Assembly (NCBI GenBank): GCA_017540265.1
Contig: JAFYBJ010000032.1
Span: 1-57,329, forward strand
DNA length: 57,329 nucleotides
DNA from: Lachnospiraceae bacterium
GTDB lineage: Bacteria > Bacillota > Clostridia > Lachnospirales > Lachnospiraceae
Reading direction: 5' to 3'
Part shown: one piece after another, positions 6,602 to 14,963 of the stretch
Numbering within the stretch: the first letter of the stretch is position 1
Layout: the number at the start of each line of letters is the position of its first letter
Position numbers and translations under genes: made by a program
Notes under the pieces: generated by a model
What the model saw: only the letters and a program-made list of their open reading frames with translations
Database searches by the model: none
What the model was told of the DNA's origin: nothing

Positions 6602-8005
6602 ATGAGCTCATTTATTAAAAAAATCGGAAAACTTAAGGGTGACAGGAATTTCTACCGCATGACACTCGGTATCGCCCTTCCCATTATGATACAGAACGGC
6701 ATCTCAAATTTTGTGAGCCTTCTTGATAATGTGATGATAGGCAGGGTCGGTACCAACGCACTTTCGGGCGTAGCCATAGCCAATCAGATAATCTTTGTAT
6801 ACTTCCTGCTGATCTTCGGCGCCACCGCCGGAGTGGGGATCTTTACTGCCCAGTATGCAGGCTGTAACGATACAAACGGTGTAAGAAATACCTTCCGCTA
6901 CAAACTGGTATCAAATACCCTTCTCTCACTCCTCAGCATATTGATAATAAACCACTTCGGTGAAACCCTTATCTCTCTGTTCCTTCAGGGTGAGGGATCT
7001 CCGGAGGATGCCGCCGAGTCCCTTGAGGCAGGTCTTGATTATTTGCATGTCATGCTCATAGGTCTGATACCCACAGGTCTCTCCTTTGCATACTCGGGAA
7101 CACTCAGGGATACCGGTGAGACAAAGCTTCCCATGACAGCATCCGTTGCAGCCATATTCGTAAATCTTGCCGGCAATTACATACTGATCTACGGTCATTT
7201 CGGGCTTCCGGCCCTTGGAGCAGTAGGCGCCGCAGCAGCAACCGTTTTATCACGCTTTGTGGAGCTTGGCATACTTGCTTTCAGCACAGGGCTGCGTTCG
7301 GATACCTATCCCTTTATAAAAAAAGCTTTTTCCACACTCCGTATCCCCCGCGATCTGGCGTTAAAATTTGCTGTCAGATCCCTGCCGCTTATCGCCAATG
7401 AAACTCTCTGGGCCCTGTCGCAGACTTTCATGAATCAGAGCTATTCTTACAGAAGCCTTGATGCCGTGGCTGCGCTTAATATCGAATCCACCATCTGGAA
7501 TCTGATGGGAGTATCTTTTATTGCCATGGGTGAGGCGGTCGGAATCATAGTCGGCCAGGAACTTGGAAAGGGAAATATAAAAGAAGCAAAGGATGATGCC
7601 GCAAAGCTTATTGCCTTCACGGTTTTATGCGGAACTGTTTTCGGAGCGGTCATGGTTATTATCGCGCCCTTCTTCCCGCTTATCTACAATACTTCGGAAA
7701 GCATCAAACATATGGCTGCAGGCTTTATCATGATCTACGGCATACTGATGCCGCTTTATGCTTTTAATCACGCCTCGTATTTTACAATACGTTCCGGCGG
7801 AAACACTCTCATCACCTTTGTTTTTGACAGCTGCTTTGCATGGGTGATATCGGTCCCTTCCGCATTTTTATTAAGCCGTTATACATCACTTAATGTAACC
7901 GTACTGATAGCTTCAGTCCAGTCGCTTGAACTGATAAAATGCATTATCGGTTTTAAGATGATACGGGGCGGTGCCTGGGCTAAGATGCTTACTGCGGACA
8001 GCTGA
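6602..8005 (+). CDS. MATE family multidrug/metabolite exporter
   Basis: 467 residues, normal MATE length, with about twelve membrane segments in two homologous halves. The N-terminal half shows the usual LGIALPIMIQN opening and LDNVMIGRVGTNALSGVAIANQI. The second half has the matching ALNIESTIWNLMGVSFIAMGEAVGIIVGQ in two stretches. These proteins expel cationic compounds or metabolites using Na+ or H+ gradients across the cytoplasmic membrane. The frame opens at ATG 6602 without a ribosome site; the next Met (about residue 20) has a weak AGGA 12 bases upstream. The substrate cannot be read from sequence. Its stop abuts, convergently, the rsmI-like remnant. Confidence 0.9.
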   Translation: MSSFIKKIGKLKGDRNFYRMTLGIALPIMIQNGISNFVSLLDNVMIGRVGTNALSGVAIANQIIFVYFLLIFGATAGVGIFTAQYAGCNDTNGVRNTFRYKLVSNTLLSLLSILIINHFGETLISLFLQGEGSPEDAAESLEAGLDYLHVMLIGLIPTGLSFAYSGTLRDTGETKLPMTASVAAIFVNLAGNYILIYGHFGLPALGAVGAAAATVLSRFVELGILAFSTGLRSDTYPFIKKAFSTLRIPRDLALKFAVRSLPLIANETLWALSQTFMNQSYSYRSLDAVAALNIESTIWNLMGVSFIAMGEAVGIIVGQELGKGNIKEAKDDAAKLIAFTVLCGTVFGAVMVIIAPFFPLIYNTSESIKHMAAGFIMIYGILMPLYAFNHASYFTIRSGGNTLITFVFDSCFAWVISVPSAFLLSRYTSLNVTVLIASVQSLELIKCIIGFKMIRGGAWAKMLTADS

Positions 8006-8060
8006 TCATTTTTTATAAAGCGCATCATATATCTCGCGCTTGGGCACGCCGCGGTCGTTT
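8006..8060 (-). pseudogene. Stray copy of the rsmI 3' end
   Basis: On the minus strand this stretch reads ANDRGVPKREIYDALYKK and stop. The intact rsmI at 10106 ends AEDRGVPKREIYDALYRKDR. Several DNA differences are synonymous, so it is a diverged copy rather than a fresh duplication. Homology fades upstream of the GVPKRE motif. It places a broken rsmI end next to the MATE gene, with the diguanylate cyclase gene lying between the two rsmI ends. Confidence 0.6.
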
Positions 8061-8174
8061 GCTATAGAATATTTTCCATTCAAGTGATAAACTGTAGAAG
8101 TTCCTCCTATGCAGAATTACAGGACATAACCATGATGATCGGAGAAACAAACCTGCAGCGGAGGATACGGTCAA

Positions 8175-10091
8175 TTGCTAAAAGGTAAAAAAACAGTCGC
8201 ATTATGCACGTCCAGAATATATGACAGACAGGTTCACGATTTTATCAAGCGCGTCAACGAAGGGATCTCCGATACAGGCTGTTCTCTTATGATATTTACC
8301 CTCAGCGAGGATGTATACTGGGAAGAGGATAAGCTCCACGCGGATACCGCCGTTTTTGATATCATACCCTATGAAATAACGGACGCAGTGATCATAATGG
8401 ATGAAAGGATCAAAAGCTCCACCGTTTCCCGTAAGATAATCGAAAAGGCGCATGCACACGATATTCCCGTCTTAATTGTCGACGGACAATACGACGGCTG
8501 CTTCGGGGTTAAATTTGATTATAAAAAGGGATTTGAAAATGTAGTACGCAGCACCTTTGAAAGCAGGAAGATCTCCCATCCGCATATAATGGCGGGATTT
8601 CCCGATAATGTATTCTCCATGGAAAGGATCGACGCTTTCAAAAAAGTGATCACCGACTATGGTTTCAGCTTTGACGAAAGCATGGTCAGCTACGGGGATT
8701 TCTGGGCCAATCCTACGATAAGGGAATCCCTTAAACTGATAGGATCCGGGAATATACCGGACGCCATATTCTGTGCCAATGATATCATGGCACTTAATGT
8801 ATGTTCCGTTTTTCAGCAGCACGGCTACAGAATACCGGAGGATCTTATCGTTACGGGCTTTGACGGATTTGATGAAGTATTTATGGTCACCCCCGCCATA
8901 ACCACCGCAATGTGTACCACACCGGAACTTGCCGGGGCGGCAATAGATTTCATAAGGGATGTTGCAAACGGCGATATATCAAAAGAAGACATAAAGCTCT
9001 CTGTTGTGCTTCCCACCTATGTTCCAAATGAATCAACAGGTTTTCCTAAAGTTTCAATGGGAGAAAACACACTTCAGGATCATTTTAATTCCGGCTTTTA
9101 CAGACATCAGGAATCTGCACATATGATGTTCCAGATCATAACCGATATGCAGACCAGCAAAGATCCCAATGAAATGGTCGCCTACCTTAATGACAGGATC
9201 CTTCATGATCAGGAGCTTATTAAAAACGTGCTTCTTATCATAAACAAAAACTGTTTCCGTACCGACGAATATTACTTTGATTCATCCAAATCCCGTCTCG
9301 ATCCTCATGAACTTGTTATGTATATCGATTCGGATAACGAACGTGTGATCAAAAAAATGCCTGATGGACATGTCTTTTTTGATGAAGGCAATCCTGTGCT
9401 TGGCAAAATGATGGAAAGCGGTTATCCCCTTATCTTTTATTCCCTTACCTATATGGATATCCCCATGGGATATGCATGCTTTAATTACCGGGATTACGAT
9501 AATGTAAAATATTCCCGCTCATCCATCATCAGCAGTACCATAGAAATGGGCCTTGGCGGATATATAAACATGAATTACCAGAGAAGCCTTGTGCGCAAGG
9601 TCAATGAGATGTACGAAAGAGACTATCTCACCGGTCTGTATAACCGTGTTGCTTTTTATAATATATTTGAGGAAGTATGCCGTGAAAAAAGAGGCACAAA
9701 CACGCCGGTATCAGTGATAATGTCCGATCTGGATGACCTTAAGACGATAAATGACAATTACGGACACAAGGAAGGCGATCGTGCAATAAAGGTCATCGCC
9801 GATGCCGTAAAGAAATCCTGTCCGTGCAATGCCGTAAATGTCAGGTTTGGCGGCGATGAGATCTTTTCCGTGATCCCGGGTGACTGTGATGTTGACAGCA
9901 TCATCGGAAAAATAGAGCGTTATCTCACAGACTGCAATGAGTCTTCAGAAAAAGGATATGATGTGATCGCAAGCTGCGGAGCATACACGACATGCTTTGA
10001 TGACAGTTTCAGCATAAAGAGCGCACTTGAAAAGGCTGACGCGGAAATGTACCGGATCAAAAAGGAACATCACCGCGGAAGGCAAAAATGA
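8175..10091 (+). CDS. Cytosolic diguanylate cyclase with LacI-type ligand-binding sensor
   Basis: 638 residues starting at TTG 8175, ten bases after GGAGG. Residues about 5-275 are a periplasmic-binding-protein/LacI-like sugar-binding fold without a DNA-binding domain (DAIFCANDIMALNV, LIVTGFDGFDEVF). Residues 290-470 form a linker or GAF-like region (FQIITDMQTSKDPNEMV). Residues about 482-635 are a GGDEF domain with DYLTGLYNR and RFGGDEIF, so it should make c-di-GMP from two GTP. No RxxD inhibitory site is seen before GGDEF. There is no signal peptide or membrane segment, so it senses a cytoplasmic small molecule, probably a sugar. It stands alone, between the rsmI remnant and intact rsmI. 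Confidence 0.85.
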   Translation: MLKGKKTVALCTSRIYDRQVHDFIKRVNEGISDTGCSLMIFTLSEDVYWEEDKLHADTAVFDIIPYEITDAVIIMDERIKSSTVSRKIIEKAHAHDIPVLIVDGQYDGCFGVKFDYKKGFENVVRSTFESRKISHPHIMAGFPDNVFSMERIDAFKKVITDYGFSFDESMVSYGDFWANPTIRESLKLIGSGNIPDAIFCANDIMALNVCSVFQQHGYRIPEDLIVTGFDGFDEVFMVTPAITTAMCTTPELAGAAIDFIRDVANGDISKEDIKLSVVLPTYVPNESTGFPKVSMGENTLQDHFNSGFYRHQESAHMMFQIITDMQTSKDPNEMVAYLNDRILHDQELIKNVLLIINKNCFRTDEYYFDSSKSRLDPHELVMYIDSDNERVIKKMPDGHVFFDEGNPVLGKMMESGYPLIFYSLTYMDIPMGYACFNYRDYDNVKYSRSSIISSTIEMGLGGYINMNYQRSLVRKVNEMYERDYLTGLYNRVAFYNIFEEVCREKRGTNTPVSVIMSDLDDLKTINDNYGHKEGDRAIKVIADAVKKSCPCNAVNVRFGGDEIFSVIPGDCDVDSIIGKIERYLTDCNESSEKGYDVIASCGAYTTCFDDSFSIKSALEKADAEMYRIKKEHHRGRQK

Positions 10092-10093
10092 CA

Positions 10094-10107
10094 GACCGTA
10101 TACGGTC
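10094..10107. terminator. Palindrome between the converging cyclase and rsmI genes
   Basis: GACCGTATACGGTC is a perfect 14-base palindrome flanked by ACAG and CTGT, overlapping the rsmI stop. Placed between two converging genes it may slow or end transcription, though no clear T-tract follows. Confidence 0.35.
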
Positions 10108-10978
10108 ACCTGTCTTTCCTGTAAAGCGCATCATATATCTCCCGCTTGGGTACGCCCCTGTCCTCTGCCGCCTTCTTCATGGCGGCTTTTCTGTCAAGAC
10201 CTTCAGCCTCATAGTGAGCCACATGCTCCTCTATTGAAAGCGCAAGGAAGCTTTCCTGTTTTTTCTTTATATCCGCTTCCTTATCCGCTCCTTCAAGCAC
10301 CAGCACATATTCTCCCTTTGGTTCTTCCTCTTCATAAAGCTCAATGGCCGAACAAAGATCCGTGGGGATCACGGTCTCGAAGCGTTTGGTAAGTTCCCTG
10401 CACAGGCAAAGCTTCCTGTTTCCGAGAGTCTGAAACAATATATCAAGGGTGGCTCTTAAATGATGCGGTGCTTCATAGATTATTACTGTCCTGTATTCAT
10501 CCTTAAGGTCTTCAAGTACCTGCTCCCTTTCTTTTTTATCATGTGGTAAGAAGCCCTCAAAAGCAAATCGCCTGGTGGAAAGTCCCGATAGGGTAAGGGC
10601 TGTGATACAGGCAGCGGGGCCCGGAAGAGATGTGACATTTACACCTTCCTCGTGGCAGCGTCTTACAAGCACTTCTCCGGGATCCGATATGGCGGGCGTC
10701 CCTGCATCCGTGATAAGTGCAATATCCTCCCCTGCTTTCATCCTGCCTATGAGGATATCGGCCTTATCATATTTATTGAACTCATGATAGCTGGTCATGG
10801 GAGTTTTTATCCCGAAATGATTAAGGAGATGGATGCTGTTCCTGGTATCCTCTGCTGCTATCAGATCCACCTGTGAAAGTGTCTCTAACACCCTTGTCGT
10901 TATATCCTTAAGATTCCCTATTGGCGTTGCGCAAAGATAGAGCATGCCCTCTTTTTTATCTGTCTTATTCTTTTCCAT
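10106..10978 (-). CDS. rsmI: 16S rRNA (cytidine-1402 2'-O)-methyltransferase
   Basis: 290 residues, standard for RsmI. It methylates the ribose of C1402 in the 30S decoding centre using SAM. Marks of the SAM-dependent tetrapyrrole-methylase-like fold are LYLCATPIGNLKDIT at the N-terminus, DLIAAEDTRNS, LITDAGTPAISDPGE and SLPGPAACITALTLSGL, then FEGFLP. The start ATG 10978 has AGGAAAAG before it and lies 6 bp after the stop of the trmN6-like gene. It is the last gene of the core block that parallels yaaR-holB-yaaT-...-rsmI of Bacillus. Its 3' end is duplicated in decayed form at 8006. Confidence 0.95.
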   Translation of the reverse strand: MEKNKTDKKEGMLYLCATPIGNLKDITTRVLETLSQVDLIAAEDTRNSIHLLNHFGIKTPMTSYHEFNKYDKADILIGRMKAGEDIALITDAGTPAISDPGEVLVRRCHEEGVNVTSLPGPAACITALTLSGLSTRRFAFEGFLPHDKKEREQVLEDLKDEYRTVIIYEAPHHLRATLDILFQTLGNRKLCLCRELTKRFETVIPTDLCSAIELYEEEEPKGEYVLVLEGADKEADIKKKQESFLALSIEEHVAHYEAEGLDRKAAMKKAAEDRGVPKREIYDALYRKDR

Positions 10979-10984
10979 CTTTTC

Positions 10985-11749
10985 CTAAAACCCGTAATCT
11001 CTTTTTATCTCCGCAGAATACACCCCTTCACTCTCGTATATGATAAGGGGCTTCTCCGCTTTCATTCCGGACTTTCCGTCCTTTGCCGCCTCTATGAGCA
11101 CCATTTCAGGTTCCCTGTCCGCAAAGGGATATACAAAGCGCATACGTTTTACTTCCAGTCTTCTTTTGGAGAGTGTGATGCAAAGCTCCGGAAGGCGTTC
11201 CGGGCGGTGAACGATAAAGAGTTTTCCCCCGCCCTTTAAAAGCATATTGGCCTGCTTTGCTATATCATCAAAGGTGCAGTATATCTCATGCCTTGCAACA
11301 GCCTTTGCATCATGCGGGTTTATTATCCCCGATCCTGCTTTTTTATAAGGGGGATTGCAGCAGATCACTTCAAAAGAAGCGGGGGCAAAAAGCTTTCCCG
11401 CTTCCTTTATATCTCCTCTTACTATATCCAGCCGTCCGTTAAGAATATCACTGTTTAACGTAAGGCTGCGCTCAGCCATTTCGGCGCTTTCTTCCTGTAT
11501 CTCAAGTCCCGTGATATGAGCTGCTTTTGTCTTTGCCGAAAGCAGCAGCGGAAGTATGCCTGTGCCCGTTCCTATATCGAGTATGTTTGCTCCCTCTTTG
11601 GCTTTTACAAAGCCCGAAAGCAGCACCGCATCCATGCCAAAGCAGAAGCGTGAAGGATCCTGGATTATCTTAAGCCCCGAAAGCTGCAGGTCATCTATCC
11701 GCTCTCCTGCCTTAAGCTTCACCTTTCCTTCCATCTCAGTTTTCTTCAT
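10985..11749 (-). CDS. tRNA1(Val) adenine-37 N6-methyltransferase family (TrmN6/YabB-like)
   Basis: I set the start at ATG 11749, with GGAGGG seven bases upstream, giving 254 residues. The longer frame to 12055 only overlaps ricT and is low-complexity, so it is not coding. The protein opens with GERIDDLQLSGLKIIQDPSRF, split by FCFGMDAVLLSGF, then the SAM motif LDIGTGTGILPLLL and the catalytic CNPPYKK of N6-adenine methyltransferases. It would modify A37 of a tRNA. The start overlaps the end of ricT by 14 bases, so translation is probably coupled. In Bacillus the equivalent gene also sits next to yaaT and rsmI. Confidence 0.85.
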   Translation of the reverse strand: MKKTEMEGKVKLKAGERIDDLQLSGLKIIQDPSRFCFGMDAVLLSGFVKAKEGANILDIGTGTGILPLLLSAKTKAAHITGLEIQEESAEMAERSLTLNSDILNGRLDIVRGDIKEAGKLFAPASFEVICCNPPYKKAGSGIINPHDAKAVARHEIYCTFDDIAKQANMLLKGGGKLFIVHRPERLPELCITLSKRRLEVKRMRFVYPFADREPEMVLIEAAKDGKSGMKAEKPLIIYESEGVYSAEIKRDYGF

Positions 11750-12815
11750 CAGGCTTCCCTCCGTGCCTGTCTCTGTCATGCTTCTTATCATGGAATTTCT
11801 TTTTCTTTTTAAAATCTCCGTTATGTTCCTTTGAATGTTTTTCGTTTCCATAGGAAGGCTTTTTTTCTTTTTTGCCTTCATGATGGTTTTTATTCTCACG
11901 CTTGCGGGCAGGCTCCTCCACGGGCATATCCTTTTCTTCAAGAGCCTCAATAAGCTTAAGTTCATCGGACTCTTCCTCAGTGGGCTTATCGGCCTCCTTC
12001 CCGCGTTTTTTGAATTCAAGATCGGATGCGGAATATTCTTCCAGCTCTCTCTCATCTCCGTCGAAGGTCATCACCTTTACCCTGCCCTTTAATATATCCA
12101 TACTCTGGACAGTGCCTTCACGCCCGTCGGGAAGCTTTACCTTCTCTCCCATCTTAGGCATATGACGGTTTAGATATGCATATGCTTCAGCCTCATAAGA
12201 AAGGCAGCACATAAGTCTTCCGCACATTCCCGATATCTTTCCCGGATTTAAGGAAAGGTTCTGTTCCTTTGCCATCTTTATTGATACAGGAACGAAATCC
12301 CTCATATAGGCATGACAGCAAAGCTCCCTTCCGCAGCTTCCGAGACCTCCTAACATCCTGGTTGCGTCCCTGACGCCGATCTGTCTGAGCTCTATACGGA
12401 GCCTGAATGTGCCCGCAAGATCCTTTACGAGCTCACGGAAATCAACCCTTCCGTCCGCCGTAAAATAAAAGGTGAGACGGCTTCTGTCAAAGCTGTATTC
12501 ACAATCTATGAGCTTCATCTCCAGACCGTGATCCGCGATCTTTTGTTTCCCTATATGGAAAGCTTCTTTTTCCCTGAGGAGATTTTCCTCATTCTGATCA
12601 TCATCTTCCTTTGTGGCGATCCTGGTTATCTTCTTTAAAGGCTTTGTTACCTTTTCATCTTCCACTTCAAAGGGAGGTGCTGTCACCTGTGCATATTCAA
12701 TACCCTGGGCCGTCTCCACTATTACGTGCATCCCTCTTTTTAATTCAAAACCTTCCGGATCGAAATAATATGTCTTTCCCGCCGTGCGGAACCTGACTGC
12801 TGCTACTTTTGTCAT
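11736..12815 (-). CDS. ricT: PSP1-domain protein RicT (YaaT)
   Basis: 359 residues. The N-terminal 270 are the PSP1/YaaT protein, a subunit of the Ric (YlbF-YmcA-YaaT) complex that in Bacillus controls RNase Y-dependent mRNA processing and carries Fe-S clusters. The conserved cysteines are visible in GSCGRELCCHAYM and SGMCGRLMCCLSYE. Residues from about 275 onward are a highly charged Lys/Glu/His tail (KREN, HHEGKKEKKPSYG, KKKKKFHDKKHDRDRHGG) that is probably disordered and RNA-binding. Its ATG overlaps the holB stop by four bases (ATGA). Confidence 0.92.
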   Translation of the reverse strand: MTKVAAVRFRTAGKTYYFDPEGFELKRGMHVIVETAQGIEYAQVTAPPFEVEDEKVTKPLKKITRIATKEDDDQNEENLLREKEAFHIGKQKIADHGLEMKLIDCEYSFDRSRLTFYFTADGRVDFRELVKDLAGTFRLRIELRQIGVRDATRMLGGLGSCGRELCCHAYMRDFVPVSIKMAKEQNLSLNPGKISGMCGRLMCCLSYEAEAYAYLNRHMPKMGEKVKLPDGREGTVQSMDILKGRVKVMTFDGDERELEEYSASDLEFKKRGKEADKPTEEESDELKLIEALEEKDMPVEEPARKRENKNHHEGKKEKKPSYGNEKHSKEHNGDFKKKKKFHDKKHDRDRHGGKPDEEN

Positions 12816-13831
12816 TCTGATATATTCTCCCTGATGGTGAGCATAAGTAGCTCCATGGTAAGCTCATAGTCGACCATCGATCTAAGTCTTGTCTTTGCCG
12901 TATCAAGTGCGGATATGACTTCCTCTATACCGTCATATGCGCTGCCGGCGGCTATCTTCTGTATGCCTGATATCTCATCCCTGAAAACCAGATGGTTCAT
13001 ATCATGTGTTGCCTTGAAAAGAAGTATGTCCCTGTACCAGACGGCCATGATATCCAGATAATCATTTATATCAAAGCCGAAACTCCTTATCTCTTTAAGC
13101 GTCTCCATCACATCACGGGTATCCATGCTCCTGATGTTCTTCATAAGCGAAAGAGCGCTCACCCTTATCTTTTCAAAATCCTCATTGGTGGCGAGGGCCT
13201 TTGCCCTGCCTAAGTTTCCTCTCGCAAAGGCTATGCATATCTCGGCCCTGCTGTCGGAAACGCCAAGCTCTCTTATGAGATAGGCTCTCATATCATCATC
13301 CGGCACAGGCTTCATGGTGAGCATGATGCAGCGGCTTAAGATGGTGGGAAGCAGGGCTTCCGGCTGGCTTGTGAGTATAAGAAATACCGCATATTCCGGC
13401 GGTTCCTCAATAGTCTTTAACAGCGCGTTCTGTGCCTGGGGCGTAAGTTTCTCCGCCTCTTCAATGATATATATCTTATGTCTGGCACTGTACGGCTTTA
13501 TGAACACTGTATCTATGATGCCTTCGCGCACATCATCTATTCCGATGGAATTAGGCTTTTCATGGTGGAGATAAACTATATCCGGATGATTATGTGCAAC
13601 AGCCTGCCTGCATGCCGGGCAGGACATACAGGGCTCCGTAAGAGCCGGATCGGTCACCTCTTTTATATTTTCACACACAAGAGCCTGCGAAAAGACCTTC
13701 GCCACAAATTCCTTGCCCGAGCGGTTTTCTCCGCGTATTATATATGCTCCCGCAATGCGGCCGCCTGCGATGGCATTCTTAAGCTCTGTTTTTATCTCTT
13801 CCTGACCTACGATATCCGAAAAACGCGGCAT
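12812..13831 (-). CDS. holB: DNA polymerase III delta-prime subunit
   Basis: 339 residues, an AAA+ clamp-loader subunit. Visible are FSDIVGQEEIKTELKNAI, a degenerate P-loop (RGENRSGKEF, lacking the final Ser/Thr), a zinc finger (CENIKEV...CMSCPAC), the Walker-B-like IYIIEEAEKLTPQAQNALL and the sensor TSQPEALLPTILSRC. Loss of ATP binding is normal for delta-prime. It lies 12 bp downstream of yaaR and overlaps ricT, the same order as in Bacillus. Confidence 0.93.
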   Translation of the reverse strand: MPRFSDIVGQEEIKTELKNAIAGGRIAGAYIIRGENRSGKEFVAKVFSQALVCENIKEVTDPALTEPCMSCPACRQAVAHNHPDIVYLHHEKPNSIGIDDVREGIIDTVFIKPYSARHKIYIIEEAEKLTPQAQNALLKTIEEPPEYAVFLILTSQPEALLPTILSRCIMLTMKPVPDDDMRAYLIRELGVSDSRAEICIAFARGNLGRAKALATNEDFEKIRVSALSLMKNIRSMDTRDVMETLKEIRSFGFDINDYLDIMAVWYRDILLFKATHDMNHLVFRDEISGIQKIAAGSAYDGIEEVISALDTAKTRLRSMVDYELTMELLMLTIRENISE

Positions 13832-13843
13832 ATCAATCCCCCT

Positions 13844-14287
13844 TTACGTGAAAATATCCAGGAGCAATCCCCTTATCTCACCTATAGTTGCAAGCACCTC
13901 CACGTTATCTGCTTCTTCCTTCATAAGCTCCGTGGCAAGCTTATCCAGATTTTCATCCACTAATCTTACTATTCCATATATACGGTGGCGGCCTCTTTTA
14001 TCAAGGAAATTCTCCCTGTTAAAGCTGTGGGATCTGTTAACCACCTCATTTAGGAATTCCTTTATAAGAGACCTGTAGCGCTTCATATCGCGGATATCCT
14101 TTTTCTTTGATATACGCTTGCCCTGCTCGGTGATCTCTCCCATAAGGGACACCAGCTTTTCCTGCAGGTCCTTCTCCTGTATGCTGGATGTCAGCATAAA
14201 CTTAAAACTGTCATCTCCGCTCCGGACCTGGTTTGTCTTTTCTATATTTACCGGCTGGGATATCTGGCTTATCTTTATCTCATCCAT
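13844..14287 (-). CDS. yaaR: YaaR family protein (DUF327)
   Basis: 147 residues, all-helical and charged, with the family core [38 protein letters not shown] and [14 protein letters not shown]. The family is conserved beside holB in Firmicutes, and its biochemical role is unknown. The start overlaps the gmk stop by eight bases. Confidence 0.88.
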   Translation of the reverse strand: MDEIKISQISQPVNIEKTNQVRSGDDSFKFMLTSSIQEKDLQEKLVSLMGEITEQGKRISKKKDIRDMKRYRSLIKEFLNEVVNRSHSFNRENFLDKRGRHRIYGIVRLVDENLDKLATELMKEEADNVEVLATIGEIRGLLLDIFT

Positions 14288-14891
14288 CGGACAGCATCAT
14301 CTCCCTTATACGCGCGTGACAGGATGCAAGATCATCATTTTCAAAAAATGCATCCTCTCCTATACCGGCAGCCCTAAGCTTTTCATCAGAAAAATCTTCC
14401 TCATCCGCAAGAAAACGCCTGCACATCTCTTTATATTTAGGCTCCTTCTGGGCTCTCTCCCTGTTTAACGCTCTTTCAAGACGTTCTCCGTCATCAAGGG
14501 TGATATATAAAGGAACCGTCTTTTCCTCTCCAAGATAGGCTTTAAGCGAAGCAAAGGCCTCCAGTGTAGCTATCATCAGCCTGTCGCCCTCAGAAAGATC
14601 TAAGGATCTGCCGCCTTCCGTGAAATAATACCAGTCTCCGTATACCGTATGATAGACCCTGGATTCCGCCACCAGCCCTGCATCTTCCATGGCATGCATC
14701 TCGTCCTCTGAAACGAAATGATACTCCCTTCCATCTTCCTCTCCGTCACGCTTTGGCCTTGTGGTACAGGTGACCACAGGCTTTAAAGAAAGTGAAGGAT
14801 CTTCCATGAGAAGCCTGTATATGCTGTCTTTCCCGGAAGCACTCTTTCCTATGAGACAATACAGCTTTCCGCCCTGCCCCGGATGAAACAT
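14280..14891 (-). CDS. gmk: Guanylate kinase family protein
   Basis: 203 residues. The P-loop [17 protein letters not shown]-binding [18 protein letters not shown] and VYGDWYYF fit guanylate kinases (GMP to GDP). The P-loop differs from the usual GPSGSGKGT, and the lid region is slightly diverged, so this may be the Lachnospiraceae paralogue rather than the housekeeping enzyme. It is the first gene of the yaaR-holB-ricT-trmN6-rsmI run. Confidence 0.8.
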   Translation of the reverse strand: MFHPGQGGKLYCLIGKSASGKDSIYRLLMEDPSLSLKPVVTCTTRPKRDGEEDGREYHFVSEDEMHAMEDAGLVAESRVYHTVYGDWYYFTEGGRSLDLSEGDRLMIATLEAFASLKAYLGEEKTVPLYITLDDGERLERALNRERAQKEPKYKEMCRRFLADEEDFSDEKLRAAGIGEDAFFENDDLASCHARIREMMLSDG

Positions 14892-14963
14892 TAAAAAACC
14901 TCCTGCAATCCCCGCTCTTAGGCACAGATCATCTCTTTATTTTAACTCAAAAAGCCCTTTTAT

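Noticed and set aside
11750-12055. N-terminal extension of the trmN6-like gene
   Set aside because: It lies inside ricT in another frame, is low-complexity, and a strong ribosome site with ATG exists at 11749.
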